A stretch of DNA of 64,000 nt from Herbaspirillum chlorophenolicum (GTDB lineage Bacteria > Pseudomonadota > Gammaproteobacteria > Burkholderiales > Burkholderiaceae_D): the NCBI RefSeq assembly GCF_001189955.1, contig NZ_LFLT01000001.1, positions 1-64,000 on the forward strand, written 5' to 3'. The notes beneath the pieces are model-generated. The model was given only the letters and a program-made list of their open reading frames with translations. It was not told the origin of the DNA and ran no database searches. A program made the translations under genes and the position numbers. This document shows, in pieces, positions 61,214 through 64,000 of this stretch. Numbering within the stretch: the stretch's first letter is position 1; each line of letters opens with the position of its first letter.

Positions 61214-62125
61214 TTACAGATCCTTGGCAAGGTCAGCCACCAGATAATCGAGGAAGATTTCCACGCTGCGCGGCAGGGTGCGTCCGGCCAGCGTCTGCAC
61301 TTCGACGAAACGGCCGTCGCTGGGGCAATCGCGGATCGGGCGGATGGTCAGTTCACCGCTGGCGATGCGATAGCGTACCGTCACTTCACCGGTGATGGAC
61401 AGGGCATCATTATCGAGCAGGTAATTGTGCAGGGACTGGATGTAGTTGCTGGTCATCACCGGTTCGATCGCCACATGCTGGCGGCTGCAGGCGATATCGA
61501 ACAACTGGCGCAGCGTGGTGGTGGGGTCAGGCAGCGCCATCGGATAGGCGCGGATCTGCGACACCGAAACCTGGCGGAAGCGCGCCAGCGGATGGTCGTG
61601 CCGCATCACCAGCGAGATCGGTCCCGGCTGGCGGTGCACCACCTTGATTTCCGGCTCCGGCAGGCGCGCGAACGTCAGGCCGATGTCGGCGTTGCCCTCG
61701 CGCACCTGGCGCGATACCGCGGCCGGGGCGCCGACGAAGAGCTGGAATACGAAGCCGGGATACTTTTTCTGGAAAGCATTGATCAGGCGCGGCAGGAAAT
61801 CGATGGCGAAACCTTCCGACGATGCCAGCCTTACGCGGCCGCTGCGCAACCCTTTCAGGGCCTGCAGGTCGGCTACCACGCGGTCGGCCTCCAGCGCCAC
61901 CTTGCGCGCGTGCGCAGCCAGCATTTCACCGCCGGCCGAGAGCTCCATGCCGCGCGGCTTGCGTTCGAACAACACGGTATCGAGGGCATCTTCCAGGCTG
62001 CTGATCTGGCGGCTGATGGCCGAGCTGGCCACATTGAGCCGTTGTGAAGCCTCGCTGATCGAGCCGCAACGCACGACTTCCAGGAAGTAGCGCAGGGCAG
62101 TGTCTTGCAGGTGCTGCGATTTCAT
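61214..62125 (-). CDS. LysR-family transcriptional regulator
   Basis: A 303-residue LTTR: HTH (ALRYFLEVVRCGSISEASQRLNVASSAISRQISSLEDAL) and effector domain (GRVRLASSEGFAIDFLPRLINAFQKKYPGFVFQLFVG, IRAYPMALPDPTTTLRQLFDIA). Start 62125 has AGAGG. It is divergent from the peptide-type substrate-binding protein gene, with two dyads in the 326-nt gap that are candidate binding sites. Probably controls that transporter. Confidence 0.92.
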   Translation of the reverse strand: MKSQHLQDTALRYFLEVVRCGSISEASQRLNVASSAISRQISSLEDALDTVLFERKPRGMELSAGGEMLAAHARKVALEADRVVADLQALKGLRSGRVRLASSEGFAIDFLPRLINAFQKKYPGFVFQLFVGAPAAVSRQVREGNADIGLTFARLPEPEIKVVHRQPGPISLVMRHDHPLARFRQVSVSQIRAYPMALPDPTTTLRQLFDIACSRQHVAIEPVMTSNYIQSLHNYLLDNDALSITGEVTVRYRIASGELTIRPIRDCPSDGRFVEVQTLAGRTLPRSVEIFLDYLVADLAKDL

Positions 62126-62169
62126 CGTGGACCTCTTTTATGCCGATTGATGAAGTGCATTCAGGGTGC

Positions 62170-62185
62170 TGCAAAAAGATTTGCA
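62170..62185. promoter_or_regulatory. Candidate LysR autoregulatory site
   Basis: TGCAAA-AAGA-TTTGCA is a perfect dyad 45 nt upstream of the LysR start, on the regulator side of the divergent region. Confidence 0.5.
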
Positions 62186-62311
62186 TGGTTTATTTGGTGC
62201 AGTCTTCACGGCTTTGGTGCGTCGCCAGACAAAACGTCGGGGCCGAAAATGCTGCATCTGCGTGGCAAGCCGTGGCCCTGCTGCGATGCTGGCTTTCAAG
62301 GTATCCATACA

Positions 62312-62324
62312 TTGTGGTGCACAA
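62312..62324. promoter_or_regulatory. Candidate LysR activation site (T-N11-A)
   Basis: TTGTG-GTG-CACAA is a perfect dyad fitting the T-N11-A rule, 128 nt upstream of the substrate-binding protein start, near where activators of that promoter would sit. Confidence 0.5.
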
Positions 62325-62451
62325 ATCGAGCCATCTCTTTTTGGCAACGAAGGCATAGAAATTTGATTATTGCGGCATCGATAAAGACCGGCCTAGTATG
62401 CCCTCGACGTCGCTGTTTTTTCAAACATTTCTCTTTCACGAAGGGGTTGGG

Positions 62452-63990
62452 ATGAACGCAATGAAGACATCTTTATTGGCCTGGTCGCGATGTGCATTGC
62501 TGGTGGCAGGCGCCGCCGCATCGTTTTCCGCGATGGCCAACAAGGCCAACGACACACTGGTGTATGCGTCCGACAGCGAAGTCGAAAACATCAGCCAGTA
62601 CCACAACAACCTGCGTGAAGGCGTGATCCTGGCCCACCTGATCTGGGACACCCTGATCTACCGCGACCCCAAGACCAACGAGTACAAGCCGCAACTGGCC
62701 ACTGCCTGGAAGTGGGAGTCGCCCACGGCGCTGGTGCTGGATTTGCGCCAGGGCGTGCAATTCCAGAACGGCGACAAGTTCAGCGCCGACGACGTGGTGT
62801 TTACCTTCAACTATGTGGTGTCGCCCGAGTCGAAGGCGGTCACGCGCCAGAACACCGACTGGATCAAGAGCGCCGACAAGCTGGGCGACTACAAGGTACG
62901 CATCAACCTGAAGGCGCCGTTCCCGGCAGCGCTCGAATACCTGGCCGGCCCGCTGCCGGTCTATCCGGCGGCTTACTTCAAGAAGGTCGGGCTGGACGGT
63001 TTCGCCAAGGCGCCGATCGGCACCGGCCCTTACAAGGTGACCAGTGTGACGCCGGGGCAGGGCGTGACCCTGGTGAAGAACGCCGGCTACTTCAAGGACA
63101 GCCCACAGGGGCAGCCCAGCATCGGCAATATCAAGTTCGTGGTGATCCCCGATCCGGAAACCCGTGCGGCGCAACTGATGACCGGCGCCATCGACTGGAT
63201 CTGGCGCGTGCCGCCCGACCAGGCCGATTCGCTCAAGACCAATCCCAAGCTGGCGGTGCAAAGCGGCGAGACCATGCGCGTGGGCTTCCTTACGCTGGAT
63301 ACCACCGGTTCATCCTCGCCCAATTCGCCGTTCAAGGACCTGCGCGTGCGCCAGGCGGTCAACCATGCGATCAACCGCAAGGGTTACGCCGACAACCTGA
63401 TGCGCGGCGGCAGCCAGCCGGTCTACACCGCCTGCTTCCGCACCCAGTTCGGCTGCGATAGCAACGCCGCCATCAAGTTCGACTACAACCCGGCCAAGGC
63501 CAAGGAACTGCTGGCGGCGGCCGGCTATCCCAACGGCTTCGACACCGACATCTACGCCTACCGCGAACGCGAGGTGGCCGAAGCCATCATTGGCGACCTG
63601 CATAAGATCGGCATCCGCGCACGCCTGCATTACATGAAGTTCGCAGCCCTGCAAAACGAATACCGCAGCGGCAAGACCCCGATGAGTTTCTATTCCTGGG
63701 GCTCGTTCTCGATGAACGATACCTCGGCCTTCGCTGGCGTCTACTTCAAGGGCAGTGCCGACGACATCACCAAGGACCCGCAATTGCAGCAATACCTGCA
63801 GATCGCCGACTCCTCGATCGACCCGGCGGTGCGCAAGGCCAACTACACCAAGGCGCAGGAGTTGATCTCCAAGCAAGCCTATGTGGCGCCGATGTTTTCG
63901 TATTCGACGTTCTATGCCTACAACGCGCAGTTGAAGTTCCAGGGCTATCCGGATGAACTGCCCCGTTTCTACGAGGCCAGCTGGAAATAA
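62452..63990 (+). CDS. ABC transporter substrate-binding protein, peptide/nickel type (SBP_bac_5)
   Basis: The 512-residue periplasmic protein has a signal peptide (MNAMKTSLLAWSRC..., cleavage near AMA residue 29) and the SBP family 5 layout: LIYRDPKTNEYKPQLATAWKWESPTALVLDLRQGVQFQNGDKFSADDVVFTF, PIGTGPYKVTSVTPGQGVTLVKNAGYF, RQAVNHAINRKGYADNLMRGG. This type binds oligopeptides, dipeptides, glutathione or opines. Start 62452 follows AAGGGG. The permease genes probably lie to the right outside the window. Divergent LysR gene is the likely regulator. Confidence 0.92.
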   Translation: MNAMKTSLLAWSRCALLVAGAAASFSAMANKANDTLVYASDSEVENISQYHNNLREGVILAHLIWDTLIYRDPKTNEYKPQLATAWKWESPTALVLDLRQGVQFQNGDKFSADDVVFTFNYVVSPESKAVTRQNTDWIKSADKLGDYKVRINLKAPFPAALEYLAGPLPVYPAAYFKKVGLDGFAKAPIGTGPYKVTSVTPGQGVTLVKNAGYFKDSPQGQPSIGNIKFVVIPDPETRAAQLMTGAIDWIWRVPPDQADSLKTNPKLAVQSGETMRVGFLTLDTTGSSSPNSPFKDLRVRQAVNHAINRKGYADNLMRGGSQPVYTACFRTQFGCDSNAAIKFDYNPAKAKELLAAAGYPNGFDTDIYAYREREVAEAIIGDLHKIGIRARLHYMKFAALQNEYRSGKTPMSFYSWGSFSMNDTSAFAGVYFKGSADDITKDPQLQQYLQIADSSIDPAVRKANYTKAQELISKQAYVAPMFSYSTFYAYNAQLKFQGYPDELPRFYEASWK

Positions 63991-64000
63991 GGTTGCGGCC

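Overview
The window is about 64 kb of high-GC, gene-dense chromosome from a betaproteobacterium. It is most likely from the Oxalobacteraceae, and Herbaspirillum is my best guess. That placement is an inference from gene content: a complete cbb3 oxidase cluster next to an fnr gene, an ACC deaminase with its Lrp-type regulator, a chemoreceptor ending in a DWETF pentapeptide, and many regulated metal-uptake receptors. No phage, transposon, CRISPR array or rRNA was seen. There is one tRNA (initiator tRNA-Met).

Layout. 0-5 kb: a Fur-controlled siderophore receptor divergent from a PiuC-like hydroxylase and a Sel1-repeat protein, then a tautomerase and a class II aldolase. 5-8.5 kb: purine catabolism (allantoinase PuuE, 5-hydroxyisourate hydrolase, a Tsx-like channel) and a gamma-class carbonic anhydrase. 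8.6-15.3 kb: a second Fur promoter with a leader of about 430 nt, then a periplasmic DUF4198 protein, three inner-membrane proteins (DUF3649, PepSY-TM, DUF3325), a DUF2946 protein and a second TonB receptor, which together look like a metal uptake and reduction module. 15-26 kb: an SAF-domain oxidoreductase with a divergent LysR gene, a DUF1120 protein, a chemoreceptor behind a sigma-28-type promoter, YdcF, an HdeD/papain-like fusion, a lipase, small lipoproteins, a 26-residue membrane microprotein and ChaC. 26-38 kb: a second chemoreceptor, pyrD, the two tRNA-protein transferases (bpt, aat), a Nudix hydrolase, tRNA-fMet, a glycosyltransferase/acyltransferase islet, argE and an MFS exporter.

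38-53 kb is the functional core and concerns life at low oxygen: hemN, a DsbD-like membrane protein, ccoI, ccoS, ccoNOQP, ccoG, ccoH, a small membrane protein, fnr, a fatty-acid desaturase and ompW. Good FNR half-site palindromes (TTGAT-N4-ATCAA type) sit upstream of hemN, ccoN, fnr itself and ompW, so regulator and targets are next to each other. Divergent from hemN is the queuosine-precursor transporter yhhQ, whose leader matches the preQ1-I riboswitch plan and puts the ribosome binding site in the pseudoknot.

53-64 kb: ACC deaminase acdS with divergent acdR, a prolyl aminopeptidase, a MarR-controlled EmrAB/outer-membrane tripartite efflux operon, and a LysR gene divergent from a peptide-type ABC substrate-binding protein at the right edge. 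A 33-bp palindromic repeat occurs twice, each time between convergent genes. Domain assignments come from reading translated sequence by eye; no database search was possible.
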